Positions 31,797 to 40,721 of a stretch of DNA of 64,000 bases are shown one piece after another (positions within the stretch are counted from its first letter, which is position 1; the number at the start of each line of letters is the position of its first letter). The DNA comes from Streptomyces filipinensis (GTDB taxonomy: Bacteria; Actinomycetota; Actinomycetes; Streptomycetales; Streptomycetaceae): contig NZ_BMTD01000005.1 of assembly GCF_014649495.1 (NCBI RefSeq), forward strand, positions 124,001 to 188,000, read 5' to 3'. The position numbers were made by a program, and so were the translations under genes. Under the pieces are notes generated by a model. The model saw nothing but the letters and a program-made list of their open reading frames with translations. It did not search any database and was not told the DNA's origin.

Positions 31797-33287
31797 TCAC
31801 CAGCCCGTCAGCAACAGGTGGTTGAGGAGCAGGGCCAGTACGGCCTGGGCGGTGAGCCAGGCGCGGGGATGGGGGAGGAGTGCGCAGGCCGGCAGGAGCC
31901 ACAGGGCGAACGGCAGCCAGATGCGTTCCGTCTCCGCCTTGCTCATCCCGGACAGGTCGGCCACCAGCAGGGCGAGCAGCGCGGCGGAGACGAGGAGGGC
32001 CAGCCGCGCTTCCACGGGGCGCCGGCGGCCGGTGGCCGGGAGCGGAGCCGCGCAGGCCTGGGAGGTGGACTCGGCAAGCGGGGCGGCGGGGCGCTGAGGG
32101 CCGGTCGTCGGCAGCGGCCCGGGGGACGGTGACGCGGCACGTCGGGCGCCGGTCGAGTGGAGCGCGGCCGCTGGAGGTCGCAGACCGGTGCGGGGGAGCA
32201 GCGCCGCCGTCGTCCGGCGCAGCCCCGCCGCGGTGGCCGGACCGGTGATGAGGGCCGTACAGGCGAGGTTGGCCCAGATCCAGTAGCCGTAGGGGCGGGT
32301 GCCGCCGACACCCTGGTAGTAGCGCGTGACCAGGAGGTGGTAGGCGGTCCACCAGTCGAAGCCGGCGAGGCCGAAGGCCACCGGGAGCACGGCCAGTCCG
32401 GCGAGCAGGGACACGAGGAGCGCGGGGCGTTGGCGCAGACCGGAGCGGGCGAGCGCGAGCACCGCCGCGCCGATGAGCGCGAAGAGCGTGAGGCCGTAGG
32501 AGAGGTAGCAGGTCAGGCCGAAGAGCAGGCCTGAGGCCGCCGCGTACCCGTGGGACCGCCGGGTCAGCGCCAGGGCGAACAGCGCCAGGGCCCAGGCGGC
32601 GACGGCCGCGAAGTAGCCGTCGGCGGAGGTGCCCTGCCACACCGCGGCCGGGGCGAGCACCAGGAACGGCGCGGCCCGGCGCGCGAGGGTCTCGTCGGCG
32701 AGCGCGCGGATCGCGATCAGCACGGCCACGCATCCCGTCGCGCCGACGGTGACGCACCACATCCCGGCCCAGCCACCGCCGCGCAGCCCGATCCGGTCCA
32801 GCAGGACGAAGGTCAGCGTGGCGGCCGGCGGATGGCCGGCGACATGGGCGGGCCAGGGGTGAGGGGTGCCGCTGACGATGTGATGCGTGAAGTCCCGCAG
32901 CGTCGCAGGGATGTCGTGGAAGCGGCCGATCACCCGGAGGTACTCCTCACGGGTGGTCAGCCGGACCGCCACACCCTGGTGCCAGCCGTCGATCAGGGCG
33001 AGGGACAGGATCCAGGCCAGGGCGCTCGCCCACGCCGCCGCGAGCAGGCCCCGCCAGGGCAGCCGGGCCGCGACGGCGGGACCGTACGCCACGAGAGCCG
33101 CCGCCACCGCCAGGGCCGCCGGGGTGCCCGGACCGATGTGCGGATCCCACTCGGCCAGCACGGGCGGCCAGTGCACGAACAGGGTGTGTCGGGTGTCCTG
33201 GATGTGCCGGCCGACGACGACGGCCGCCGTCACGAGCAGGACGGCGGCACCGGCGGCGTACAGGTCGCGGCGAAGAGATCGGGTCAC
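31797..33287 (-). CDS. Polytopic membrane protein, probable GT-C-type glycosyltransferase
   Basis: 496 residues from GTG 33287 with about ten to eleven transmembrane helices. The first extracytoplasmic loop (~35-55: FVHWPPVLAEWDPHIGPGTP) has a WDPH motif in the place where GT-C mannosyl- or arabinosyltransferases carry catalytic acids, and a second loop has THHIVSGTPHPWPAHVAGHP. GT-C enzymes use polyprenyl-phosphate sugars outside the membrane. A Pro/Ala-rich linker (~355-405) separates the last helices. No other evidence of activity; the assignment rests on topology and the neighbouring glycan genes. Confidence 0.7.
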   Translation of the reverse strand: MTRSLRRDLYAAGAAVLLVTAAVVVGRHIQDTRHTLFVHWPPVLAEWDPHIGPGTPAALAVAAALVAYGPAVAARLPWRGLLAAAWASALAWILSLALIDGWHQGVAVRLTTREEYLRVIGRFHDIPATLRDFTHHIVSGTPHPWPAHVAGHPPAATLTFVLLDRIGLRGGGWAGMWCVTVGATGCVAVLIAIRALADETLARRAAPFLVLAPAAVWQGTSADGYFAAVAAWALALFALALTRRSHGYAAASGLLFGLTCYLSYGLTLFALIGAAVLALARSGLRQRPALLVSLLAGLAVLPVAFGLAGFDWWTAYHLLVTRYYQGVGGTRPYGYWIWANLACTALITGPATAAGLRRTTAALLPRTGLRPPAAALHSTGARRAASPSPGPLPTTGPQRPAAPLAESTSQACAAPLPATGRRRPVEARLALLVSAALLALLVADLSGMSKAETERIWLPFALWLLPACALLPHPRAWLTAQAVLALLLNHLLLTGW

Positions 33288-33400
33288 ACCGGAACGCTAG
33301 GGCGGGAGATCGGCGATCGGCCGCCGTCCGGGCAGGACGTCAGCGTTTCGTCACCGGTCACGGACCCCTTTGCGGGGGTGCACCGGCCTACGGTCGTGAC

Positions 33401-34633
33401 ATGCGCGACCATCCCCGGCTTCCCACTTCCCCAGGTTTCTGGCGCAGCCCGCTGCGCGGCCCCTGGTTCACCTCGGTGCTCGGCCTCGTCCTGCTCGTCG
33501 GCATCACCGTGCTCTTCGTGACCGGACTGGTGTCGTACGCCGCCTACAACCCGGGCCTGGCCCGGGTGAACGACCAGACACCGGACAAGGGCGTCCTGGG
33601 CTTCTACCTCTTCGCCTGGCCCACGGACCCGGTGTGGCTGTACCGGCTCACCCAGGGCGTCCACGTGACGCTCGGCATCACCCTCGTCCCCGTGCTGCTG
33701 GCCAAGCTGTGGTCGGTGGTGCCGAGGCTGTTCACCCTCCCTCCGGCCCGCTCCCTCGCGCACGCGCTGGAGCGGATCTCCCTGGTGCTGCTGGTCGGGG
33801 GCGGACTGTTCGAGTTCACCACCGGGATCCTCAACGTCCAGCTGGACTATGTCTTCCCCGGCTCCTTCTACCCGCTCCACTTCTACGGCGCGTGGGTGTT
33901 CTTCGCCGCGTTCCTGGCCCACGCGGCGCTCAAGACACCGGCCGCGGTGCGCACCGTGCGCGGCCGGCGGCAGGAGAGCGACGACCTGGTCCCGCCGCGT
34001 CCCGCGGCGCCCACCGTCTCCCGGCGCGGCGCGCTGGGACTGGTCGGCGGGGGTTCCCTGCTGCTGTTCCTGACCACGGTCGGGCAGAGCCTCGGCGGCC
34101 CCTTCCGCCGGACGGCCCTGCTCGCGCCGCACGGCACGGCCGACCCCGGCGGCGGCCCGAACGGCTTCCAGATCAACAAGACCGCCGCCTACGCCGGCAT
34201 CACGGCGGCCGACACCCACGAGGACGCCTGGCGGCTCGTCGTCACCGGCCGCACCACGACCGTGCGGCTCAGCCGCGCCCAGCTGCTCCGGCTGCCGCAG
34301 CACAGCGCGTCGTTGCCGATCGCCTGCGTGGAGGGCTGGTCGACCGCCGACCAGTGGTGGCGTGGTGTGCGGCTACGGGACCTCGCGGCGCTCGTGGGGT
34401 ACGACGGTGATCCGCCGGACGTGCTCGTGGAGTCCCTGCAACGGCACGGGGCCTTCCGCCGCGCGGCCCTGCGCGCCAACCAGGTGGCCGACGGGCGCTC
34501 CCTGCTCGCCCTGTACGTCAACGGCGAGGAACTGTCCCCCGACCACGGCCACCCCGCGCGGATCATCGTCCCCGCGGCACCCGGTGTGCTCAACACCAAA
34601 TGGGTGGCCCGGCTGACCTTCGGAGACCTGTGA
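33401..34633 (+). CDS. Cytochrome b-like membrane domain fused to molybdopterin oxidoreductase domain
   Basis: 410 residues from ATG 33401. Residues 1-190 have about four transmembrane helices with spaced His (VHVTLGI, PLHFYGAWVFFAAFLAHAAL), suggesting a di-heme cytochrome b fold. A linker with VSRRGALGLVGGGSLLLFLT (an RR motif and hydrophobic run) leads to a sulfite-oxidase-type molybdopterin domain (~245-410), with LPIACVEGWS providing the likely Mo-binding Cys, then WWRGVRLRDLAALV and HPARIIVPAAPGVLNTKWVA. The fusion would pass electrons between membrane quinone and an extracytoplasmic substrate. It overlaps the next gene at TGATG. Confidence 0.88.
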   Translation: MRDHPRLPTSPGFWRSPLRGPWFTSVLGLVLLVGITVLFVTGLVSYAAYNPGLARVNDQTPDKGVLGFYLFAWPTDPVWLYRLTQGVHVTLGITLVPVLLAKLWSVVPRLFTLPPARSLAHALERISLVLLVGGGLFEFTTGILNVQLDYVFPGSFYPLHFYGAWVFFAAFLAHAALKTPAAVRTVRGRRQESDDLVPPRPAAPTVSRRGALGLVGGGSLLLFLTTVGQSLGGPFRRTALLAPHGTADPGGGPNGFQINKTAAYAGITAADTHEDAWRLVVTGRTTTVRLSRAQLLRLPQHSASLPIACVEGWSTADQWWRGVRLRDLAALVGYDGDPPDVLVESLQRHGAFRRAALRANQVADGRSLLALYVNGEELSPDHGHPARIIVPAAPGVLNTKWVARLTFGDL

Positions 34634-35091
34634 TGCCGCCTCGTCCGCGCCTGGGCAGTCCCTTTCAACTCCTGCTGCTGGCCTGCTCGTTCGCGCTCGC
34701 CGCGTACGCCGGGATCCGGCTGTTCGCCGGTGACTGGTTCGGCGTGGCGCTGTGGATCGTGGGCGCCGCCCTGCTGCACGACCTCGTCCTGCTGCCGCTG
34801 TACACGGCGGCCGACCGGGCGGTCGTGCGCGGGCTGGGAGCGGCCGGACGGCGCGACCGGACGCTGTACGTCCGCGTCCCGGCGGTGCTGTCCGGGCTGC
34901 TCCTGCTGGTCTGGTTCCCGCTGATCAGCGGCATGGCGGACCGGCGTTACCGGTCGGCCACCGGCCTCTCCCCGGACGGCTTCCTCGCCCGCTGGCTGCT
35001 GATCACCGCCGTGCTCTTCGGCGGTTCGGCGCTGCTGCTCGCCCGGCGCGTGCGCAGGGCGGCGAAGCACCGGCCGCCCGCGCCCCACTGA
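34633..35091 (+). CDS. Membrane protein coupled to the molybdopterin oxidoreductase gene
   Basis: 152 residues from ATG 34633, overlapping the preceding stop (TGATG). Three or four hydrophobic helices (LLLLACSFALAAYAGIRLFA, ALWIVGAALLHDLVLLPLYT, LSGLLLLVWFPLIS, WLLITAVLFGGSALLLA). No recognised family. Coupling suggests a small partner of the oxidoreductase. Its last 145 bp overlap the 3' end of the convergent methyltransferase gene. Confidence 0.75.
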   Translation: MPPRPRLGSPFQLLLLACSFALAAYAGIRLFAGDWFGVALWIVGAALLHDLVLLPLYTAADRAVVRGLGAAGRRDRTLYVRVPAVLSGLLLLVWFPLISGMADRRYRSATGLSPDGFLARWLLITAVLFGGSALLLARRVRRAAKHRPPAPH

Positions 35092-35711
35092 GCCACCGGC
35101 CGCCAGCCGGCCCTGCGCGCGTACCGCAGCAGGGCCGGCGTGCCGAGCCGCGCCCAGGGGAACGGCGCGCCGTCGGCCCGCGGGGCGCCGACGGTGCCGA
35201 CCACCTGGACCCGGGCGCGTTCGTCCACGTGGCCGGGCACGGTCTCGGCGATCAGCAGCCCGCCCGGGCGCAGCAGCGCCGCCACCCGCTCCAGCAGCAC
35301 GGACGGTTCCCCGCCGATGCCGATGTTGCCGTCCATGAGCAGCACGGTGTCCCAGCGGCCCTCGCCGGGCAGCGGTTCGAAGACCGAGCGCCGCAGCGCC
35401 TGCCCGCCGAGCCGCACCGTCTGGTCGACGGCGGCCTCGCTGACGTCGATGCCCAGCACGGTACGGCCCCGGGCGGCCAGCTCCGCGACCAGCCGGCCCG
35501 GGCCGCAGCCGACGTCCAGCACGGCGCCCTCGCAGCGGTCCAGCACCGCCCGGTCCACCGCGTCCGCGTCGGCGCACCAGCGCTCCACCTCCAGCGGCAG
35601 CAGCCAGCCGTCGGCGCGGCGCAGGAACAGCGGGCCCCGGCCGGTGCGCAGCGCGGTCGCGTAGGGGTCGGCGGCCGCCCAGGCGACGCGGGCGGCGGTC
35701 TGGCCGCTCAC
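34947..35711 (-). CDS. Class I SAM-dependent methyltransferase
   Basis: 254 residues from GTG 35711. Motif I is AVLDVGCGPGRLVAELAARG (~63-82), then VLGIDVSEAAVDQT, MDGNIGIGGEP, LLRPGGLLIAETVPG and a C-terminal RLGTPALLRYARRAGWRP. The fold ends near GGRCFAALRTRR; the final ~30 residues extend into the convergent membrane gene and look unstructured. Start overlaps the stop of the DUF2064 gene (GTGA), so the three minus-strand genes 34947-37014 are translationally coupled. Target unknown, probably a lipid or glycan. Confidence 0.85.
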   Translation of the reverse strand: MSGQTAARVAWAAADPYATALRTGRGPLFLRRADGWLLPLEVERWCADADAVDRAVLDRCEGAVLDVGCGPGRLVAELAARGRTVLGIDVSEAAVDQTVRLGGQALRRSVFEPLPGEGRWDTVLLMDGNIGIGGEPSVLLERVAALLRPGGLLIAETVPGHVDERARVQVVGTVGAPRADGAPFPWARLGTPALLRYARRAGWRPVAQWGAGGRCFAALRTRRASSSAEPPKSTAVISSQRARKPSGERPVADR

Positions 35712-36325
35712 CGCGGGGCGACCGGTGTGCAGCGGGCCAGCCGCGCGGCGAACCTGCCGTGCGGGGCGAGCGCGGCGACGGCGCGGGCGTCGGCGGCGGT
35801 GTCGACGTCCCGCAGCCGGGGCAGCTCACGCACCCGCAACCCGGCGGCCAGCAGCCGCTCGCGCTGTACGGCGCCGGTCACGGGCGTCGACATGGGCACG
35901 CCCCGCAGCAGCGCGGGGGCGGGCTCGGCCAGGCCCAGCGCCCAGAATCCGCCGTCCTCGGCGGCACCCAGGTACGCGTCGCAGTCCGTGAAGTCCACGG
36001 TGAGCAGTTCCGGCGTCACCTGCGGTGTGTCCATGCCGATGAGCAGCGCCGGGCCGAAGCAGCGGGCGAAGGCGTCCGCCAGCCGCTCGTCCAGGCCGCC
36101 CGCGCACTGGGGCAGTACCTCGAAACCGGGCGGCAGCCACGGTCCCGGCGCCCCGTCCAGGACGAGAACCCGGCGGGTCGCGGGAGCCGCCGCCACCGCG
36201 TGCAGGGTGTCCGCGAGGGCCGCCTCCGCGAGCTGGGCCGCCTCCCGGCGGGTGAACGGCGGGGTGAGCCGGGTCTTGACCCGCCCCGGCAGCGGCTCCT
36301 TGGCGATGACGAGAAGCGTGGTCAC
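35708..36325 (-). CDS. TIGR04282/DUF2064-family glycosyltransferase-like protein
   Basis: 205 residues from GTG 36325. It has the GT-A-like nucleotide-binding start LLVIAKEPLPGRVKTRLTPP, the family motif ALLIGMDTPQVTPELL (DxD-like D-T-P), DAYLGAAEDGGFWALGLAEP, and RELPRLRDVDTAADARAVAA. Members accompany GT2 enzymes in polyprenyl-glycan loci. It is coupled by GTGA overlaps to the GT2 gene upstream and the methyltransferase downstream. Confidence 0.88.
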   Translation of the reverse strand: MTTLLVIAKEPLPGRVKTRLTPPFTRREAAQLAEAALADTLHAVAAAPATRRVLVLDGAPGPWLPPGFEVLPQCAGGLDERLADAFARCFGPALLIGMDTPQVTPELLTVDFTDCDAYLGAAEDGGFWALGLAEPAPALLRGVPMSTPVTGAVQRERLLAAGLRVRELPRLRDVDTAADARAVAALAPHGRFAARLARCTPVAPR

Positions 36326-37014
36326 CGTACGGGCCTCCCGTCGGCCGGGGTCTCGGCCAGCACGCGGCTCATGTCCCGCACCGCCTGCCAGGTGCCGCGC
36401 CAGGTGCCCGTCACCTTCGAGGCGCCGGTGCGCGGCCGGTAGGGAACGTCGTGTTCGGCGATGCGCCAGCCGGCGTCGGCCGCTCGGACGACCATCTGCA
36501 GCGGATAACCGCTGCGCCGGTCGGTGAGGCCGAGTGCGAGCAGCGGTTCGCGGCGGGCGGCGCGCAGCGGCCCCAGATCGTGCAGGCGCAGCCCGGTACG
36601 GCGGCGCAGCATCCGCGCCAGCGCCAGGTTGCCCGCGCGGGCGTGCGCGGGCCAGGCACCCCGGCCCTCGGGGCGCCGCCGGCCGAGGACCAGGTCGGCC
36701 GCGCCGTCGCGGATCTCCCGCACGAACGGCAGGAGCAGCGAGGGATCGAGCGAGGCGTCGCAGTCGCAGAAGCACACGATGTCGCCCGTGGCCGCCGTCA
36801 GACCGGCGTGGCAGGCGGCGCCGAAGCCGCGCCGCGGCTCGTGCACCACCGTCGCGCCGAGCGAGCGGGCGATGTCGGGGGAGCCGTCGGTGGAACCGTT
36901 GTCGACGACGAGGGCGCGCCAGCCGGCCGGGATCCGGCCGAGCACCCAGGGCAGGGCCTCGGCCTCGTCCAGGCAGGGCAGCACCACGTCGACGTCCGTG
37001 GAAGTGGTCGTCAC
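36322..37014 (-). CDS. Family 2 glycosyltransferase
   Basis: 230 residues from GTG 37014. GT-A fold: DVVLPCLDEAEALPWVLGRI, ALVVDNGSTDGSPDIARSLG, GFGAACHAGLTAATGDIVCF, CDCDASLDP (DxD metal site) and DLVLGRRRPEG. It resembles dolichyl- or polyprenyl-phosphate glycosyltransferases but has no C-terminal membrane helices. It likely makes a polyprenyl-linked sugar for a GT-C enzyme such as 31797-33287. First gene of the coupled minus-strand operon. Confidence 0.9.
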   Translation of the reverse strand: MTTTSTDVDVVLPCLDEAEALPWVLGRIPAGWRALVVDNGSTDGSPDIARSLGATVVHEPRRGFGAACHAGLTAATGDIVCFCDCDASLDPSLLLPFVREIRDGAADLVLGRRRPEGRGAWPAHARAGNLALARMLRRRTGLRLHDLGPLRAARREPLLALGLTDRRSGYPLQMVVRAADAGWRIAEHDVPYRPRTGASKVTGTWRGTWQAVRDMSRVLAETPADGRPVR

Positions 37015-37125
37015 GGTTTCACCCTACGAACGCAAATCAGACATAGGGGACCCATGGTCCTTACGAAACGCGGACGCCCGGACCGCGGCCCGGCGGCGGG
37101 GGCGGCGCGGTGCGAGGCTGGAGGC

Positions 37126-37857
37126 ATGCAACCGCTGTACGAGCCCCACGAGGCCGAGTCCGCAGGTGAGACGGCCCGGATCCTGGTCGTGGACGACGAC
37201 CCGACCGTCGCCGAGGTCGTCGCCGGATATCTGCACCGCGCCGGCTATCTGGTCGACCGCGCCGACGACGGTCCGACCGCCCTCACCCGCGCCGCCGCGC
37301 ACCGGCCCGACCTGGTGGTGCTCGACCTGATGCTGCCCGGCATGGACGGCCTGGAGGTGTGCCGGCGGATGCGGGACCGTGGTCCCGTGCCGGTCATCAT
37401 GCTCACCGCCCGCGGCGACGAGGACGACCGCATCCTGGGCCTGGAGGTCGGCGCCGACGACTATGTCACCAAGCCCTTCAGCCCCCGTGAACTCGTCCTG
37501 CGCGTGGAGTCGGTGCTGCGCCGCAGCCGCCCCTCCAGCACCGGGTACCGGCTGGCCGCGGCCGGACTGACGGTCGACCCCGACGCCCGCAGGGCCACCA
37601 AGGACGGCAATGAACTCGCCCTCACCCTCCGGGAGTTCGACCTGCTCGCCTTCTTCCTGCGGCACCCCGGCCGGGCCTTCAGCCGCGAGGACCTGATGCG
37701 CGAGGTCTGGGGCTGGGACTTCGGCGACCTGTCGACCGTCACCGTCCATGTCCGCCGGCTGCGCGGCAAGGTCGAGGACGACCCGGCCCGGCCCCGGCTC
37801 ATCCAGACCGTGTGGGGCGTGGGCTACCGCTTCGAGCCCGCCGGGGCGGTGCACTGA
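37126..37857 (+). CDS. OmpR/PhoB-family response regulator
   Basis: 243 residues from ATG 37126 (GGAGG at 37119-37123). Receiver domain: acidic VVDDDPT, phospho-acceptor Asp in [12 protein letters not shown] (~66), Thr in LTARG, Lys in [10 protein letters not shown] (~114). C-terminal winged helix: [60 protein letters not shown]. The cognate kinase starts 2 bp after the stop. It is divergent from the glycosyltransferase operon. Confidence 0.95.
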   Translation: MQPLYEPHEAESAGETARILVVDDDPTVAEVVAGYLHRAGYLVDRADDGPTALTRAAAHRPDLVVLDLMLPGMDGLEVCRRMRDRGPVPVIMLTARGDEDDRILGLEVGADDYVTKPFSPRELVLRVESVLRRSRPSSTGYRLAAAGLTVDPDARRATKDGNELALTLREFDLLAFFLRHPGRAFSREDLMREVWGWDFGDLSTVTVHVRRLRGKVEDDPARPRLIQTVWGVGYRFEPAGAVH

Positions 37858-37859
37858 CC

Positions 37860-38972
37860 ATGCGTGACACCCTGCTCATCGCCCTCTACGCCTTCGCCGG
37901 CGCCGCGGCCGCGGGGGCCGCGGGAGCGGGCGCGCTGCGCCTGATCCGGCGCCGCTCGCTGACCGCTTCCCTGGCCGTGGTCGCGGCGGTCGGCGTCGTC
38001 GCGATGCTCGCCGGTACGCTCGCCGTCGCCTGGGCGATGTTCCTCTCCCGGCACGACCTGACCGTGGTCACGACCGTCGTCGCGATGGCGGCCGTGGTCT
38101 CCCTGGTCACCGCGCTGCTGCTGGGCCGCTGGGTCGTCGCCCGCAGCCGCGAACTCACCGACGCGGCCCGCTCGTTCGGCGACGCCGGGGCCTTCGCCGC
38201 CCCGCACGGCCCGGCCACCGCCGAACTGGACGCCCTCAGCCGCGAGCTGGCGGCCACCAGCGCCCGGCTCGCCGAATCCCGGGAGCGGGAGCGGGCGCTG
38301 GAGAAGTCCCGGCGCGAGCTGGTCGCCTGGATCTCGCACGACCTGCGCACCCCGCTGGCCGGCCTGCGCGCCATGGCGGAGGCGCTGGAGGACGGCGTGG
38401 CCGCCGACCCCGACCGCTATCTCCGGCAGATCCGCACCGAGGTCGAACGGCTCAACGACATGGTCGGCGACCTCTTCGAACTCTCCCGCATCCACGCGGG
38501 CACCCTCCCGCTGAGCCCCGCCCGGATCTCCCTGTACGACCTGGTCGGCGACGCGCTGGCCGGAGCCGACCCGCTCGCCCGGGAACACGGGGTCCGGCTG
38601 GTGGGCGACCGCGTCGAACCCGTGCCGGTGGAGGTGGACGGCAAGGAGATGAGTCGCGTGCTGGGGAACCTGCTGGTGAACGCCATCCGCCGGACACCGG
38701 CCGACGGCACGGTCGCGGTCGCCGCCGAACGGGGCCCGCACGGTGTGGTGCTGTCGGTGACGGACGGCTGCGGCGGCATCCCGGAGGAGGACCTGCCCCG
38801 CGTCTTCGACACCGGCTGGCGTGGCACCGACGCCCGGACCCCGCCCGCCGGGGCGGGGCTGGGGCTGGCGATCGTACGGGGTATCGTCGAGGCCCATCAG
38901 GGCCGGGCGAGCGTCCGCAACATTCCGGGCGGCTGCCGCTTCGAGGTGACCCTGCCGACGGCCGAGGTGTGA
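37860..38972 (+). CDS. Sensor histidine kinase
   Basis: 370 residues from ATG 37860. Three hydrophobic segments (~5-25, ~37-58, ~66-88) with almost no extracytoplasmic loop, then a HAMP-like linker, the HisKA H-box [19 protein letters not shown] (phospho-His ~160), and HATPase_c motifs: N-box [12 protein letters not shown]1 [16 protein letters not shown] and G2 [18 protein letters not shown]. The lack of a sensor loop suggests detection within or at the membrane (intramembrane-sensing type). Paired with the response regulator. Confidence 0.94.
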   Translation: MRDTLLIALYAFAGAAAAGAAGAGALRLIRRRSLTASLAVVAAVGVVAMLAGTLAVAWAMFLSRHDLTVVTTVVAMAAVVSLVTALLLGRWVVARSRELTDAARSFGDAGAFAAPHGPATAELDALSRELAATSARLAESRERERALEKSRRELVAWISHDLRTPLAGLRAMAEALEDGVAADPDRYLRQIRTEVERLNDMVGDLFELSRIHAGTLPLSPARISLYDLVGDALAGADPLAREHGVRLVGDRVEPVPVEVDGKEMSRVLGNLLVNAIRRTPADGTVAVAAERGPHGVVLSVTDGCGGIPEEDLPRVFDTGWRGTDARTPPAGAGLGLAIVRGIVEAHQGRASVRNIPGGCRFEVTLPTAEV

Positions 38973-38976
38973 GCCG

Positions 38977-39282
38977 TCACTTCTCCGGGCGGCAGACGAT
39001 GTCGGTCGCGGACTGGCTCCGGCAGGTGATCCCGCTCCCGGGGCCGATGAGACGCGACAGGAGCGGCGCGATGTCCTTCTCGCAGGACAGACCCGAACCC
39101 TCCTCGGGGTCCGCGCCCGCCTGCCGGCAGACCCTGCCGATGACCTCGCCGCTGTCGACCCTCTGTCCGGGCGGCGGTGCGTCAGCGAAGGCCGACGGGG
39201 CGAGCAGGCCCACGCCGAGCAGGGGTGCGGTGAGCAGCGCTGCGACCTGGGCGCGGGTCGGCCTCAGGATCCGTCGCGACAT
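38977..39282 (-). CDS. Small secreted protein
   Basis: 101 residues from ATG 39282 with AAAGGA upstream. Basic n-region, hydrophobic core AALLTAPLLGVGLLAPSA and an AFA-DA cleavage site near residue 34. The ~67-residue mature part has four Cys (RVCRQAG, LSCEKD, ITCRSQ, IVCRPEK) that could form two disulfides. Convergent with the histidine kinase gene, 4 bp apart. No family recognised. Confidence 0.8.
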   Translation of the reverse strand: MSRRILRPTRAQVAALLTAPLLGVGLLAPSAFADAPPPGQRVDSGEVIGRVCRQAGADPEEGSGLSCEKDIAPLLSRLIGPGSGITCRSQSATDIVCRPEK

Positions 39283-39368
39283 GGCTGTCCTTTCGACTGG
39301 TTCGTGCGAACGTCATGCGGAGCAACGCCATGATCGGCGGCGTGGCCGCCCCGCGGGGGCGGACACGC

Positions 39369-40358
39369 TCAGTGCGTTCGCGTGAACTCCTGCATTCCCT
39401 CCGCGAAGTCCACCTCCGGCTTCCAGCCGAGTTCCGCGCGCAGCCGGGAGGAGTCCGCCGTGATGTGGCGGACGTCGCCCAGGCGGTACTCACCGGTCAC
39501 GACCGGCTGCGGGCCGCCGTGGGCGGCGGACAGGGCGCGGGCGAGATCGCCGACCGTGTGCGGCTCGCCGCTGCCGGTGTTGTACGCCGTGAGGGTCCCG
39601 GGGCGCGGCGCGGCCTCCAGCGCGATGACGTTGGCCGCGGCCACGTCCCGTACGTGGACGAAGTCCCGCCGCTGCCGGCCGTCCTCGAACACCCGCGGCG
39701 CGTCGCCGCGTTCGAGGGCCGAGCGGAAGAACGAGGCGACGCCGGCGTACGGGGTGTCACGGGGCATCCCGGGGCCGTACACGTTGTGGTAGCGCAGCGA
39801 GATCGCCGTACCGTCCGTGGCACGGGCCCAGGCGGCCGACAGGTGCTCCTGGGCGAGCTTGGTCGAGGCGTAGACGTTGCGCGGGTCGGTCGGGGCGTCC
39901 TCGGCGACCAGGCCGGGGACGAGCGGGGCGCCGCAGCGCGGACAGGGCGGTTCGAAGCGGCCCGCCTCCAGGTCGGCCGCGGCCCGCGGCCCGGGGCGTA
40001 CGACACCGTGCTGGGGGCAGTCGTAGCGGCCCTCGCCGTACACCACCATCGACCCGGCCAGCACCAGCCGCCCTACGCCCGCCTCGGCCATCGCGGCGAG
40101 CAGGACCGCGGTGCCCAGGTCGTTGCGGGAGACGTACTCGGCCGCGTCCGCGACGCCGTTGCCGAGGCCCACCATGGCCGCCTGGTGACAGACCGCGTCC
40201 ACGCCGGACAGGGCGCGGGCGACCGCCGCGCGGTCGCGCACGTCGGCGCCCGGATCGGTCCGGACGTCGTACACGAGCGGCTCGTGCCCGCTCGCCCGCA
40301 GCGCCTCGACGACATGGGACCCGATGAAACCGGCACCGCCGGTGACCAGTACACGCAT
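39369..40358 (-). CDS. NAD-dependent epimerase/dehydratase (extended SDR)
   Basis: 329 residues. Rossmann motif MRVLVTGGAGFIGSHVVEAL, VCHQAAMVGLGNGVADA, catalytic SMVVYGEG with later YASTKLAQE (YxxxK), RYHNVYGPGMPRDTPYAGVA and DFVHVRDVAAANVIALEA. Between these is an inserted CPQH...CPRCG segment (~113-142) that looks like a zinc ribbon. It probably acts on a nucleotide sugar such as UDP-glucose/galactose. Fits the glycan functions of the 31-40 kb region. Confidence 0.9.
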   Translation of the reverse strand: MRVLVTGGAGFIGSHVVEALRASGHEPLVYDVRTDPGADVRDRAAVARALSGVDAVCHQAAMVGLGNGVADAAEYVSRNDLGTAVLLAAMAEAGVGRLVLAGSMVVYGEGRYDCPQHGVVRPGPRAAADLEAGRFEPPCPRCGAPLVPGLVAEDAPTDPRNVYASTKLAQEHLSAAWARATDGTAISLRYHNVYGPGMPRDTPYAGVASFFRSALERGDAPRVFEDGRQRRDFVHVRDVAAANVIALEAAPRPGTLTAYNTGSGEPHTVGDLARALSAAHGGPQPVVTGEYRLGDVRHITADSSRLRAELGWKPEVDFAEGMQEFTRTH

Positions 40359-40721
40359 ACGGCCACGCTAGACGCGCACGGCACCGCGACCGGGCGACGC
40401 GGCCACCGCGTCATGGCTCCGTAAGGAGTGGTCGGGGCACCGGGAAAGGCCGGTTGACGGACCGGATCGTTCTGTAGGTGTTTCAAGAATTCCTGTCGGC
40501 AACGTTGACTCCGCCGTGCCGCACCCGCACATTACCTATCGGTAGTACCCAGCGGTAATCCCGCGATCCCCCACTTCGCGGCCGTAGCCGTGGATGCACG
40601 CGCGCCCACCTCCCGACGGCCGGTACGTTCCGCTGCTCCGAGCCGCATTCTCGTGCACCAGTTCACGCGGGCTCCGTCATGCCCGCCTGATCCGTGTCCC
40701 CACCCCGAGAAGAGGGAGCAC
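40359..40721. other. Divergent promoter region between epimerase and SGNH hydrolase genes
   Basis: 363 bp without a coding frame I can support. It has an A/T-richer block around 40470-40560, including TTTCAAGAATT and the double TACC-N4-GGTA dyad described separately. Confidence 0.6.
40531..40559. promoter_or_regulatory. Double TACC-N4-GGTA dyad (operator candidate)
   Basis: TACC-N4-GGTA occurs at 40533-40544 and again at 40546-40557, 13 bp apart. Together with flanking AT, they form a larger imperfect palindrome from ATTACC (40531) to GGTAAT (40559) with 10 of 14 arm positions matching. It lies ~165 bp upstream of the secreted SGNH hydrolase gene. No adjacent regulator gene matches it. Confidence 0.55.
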
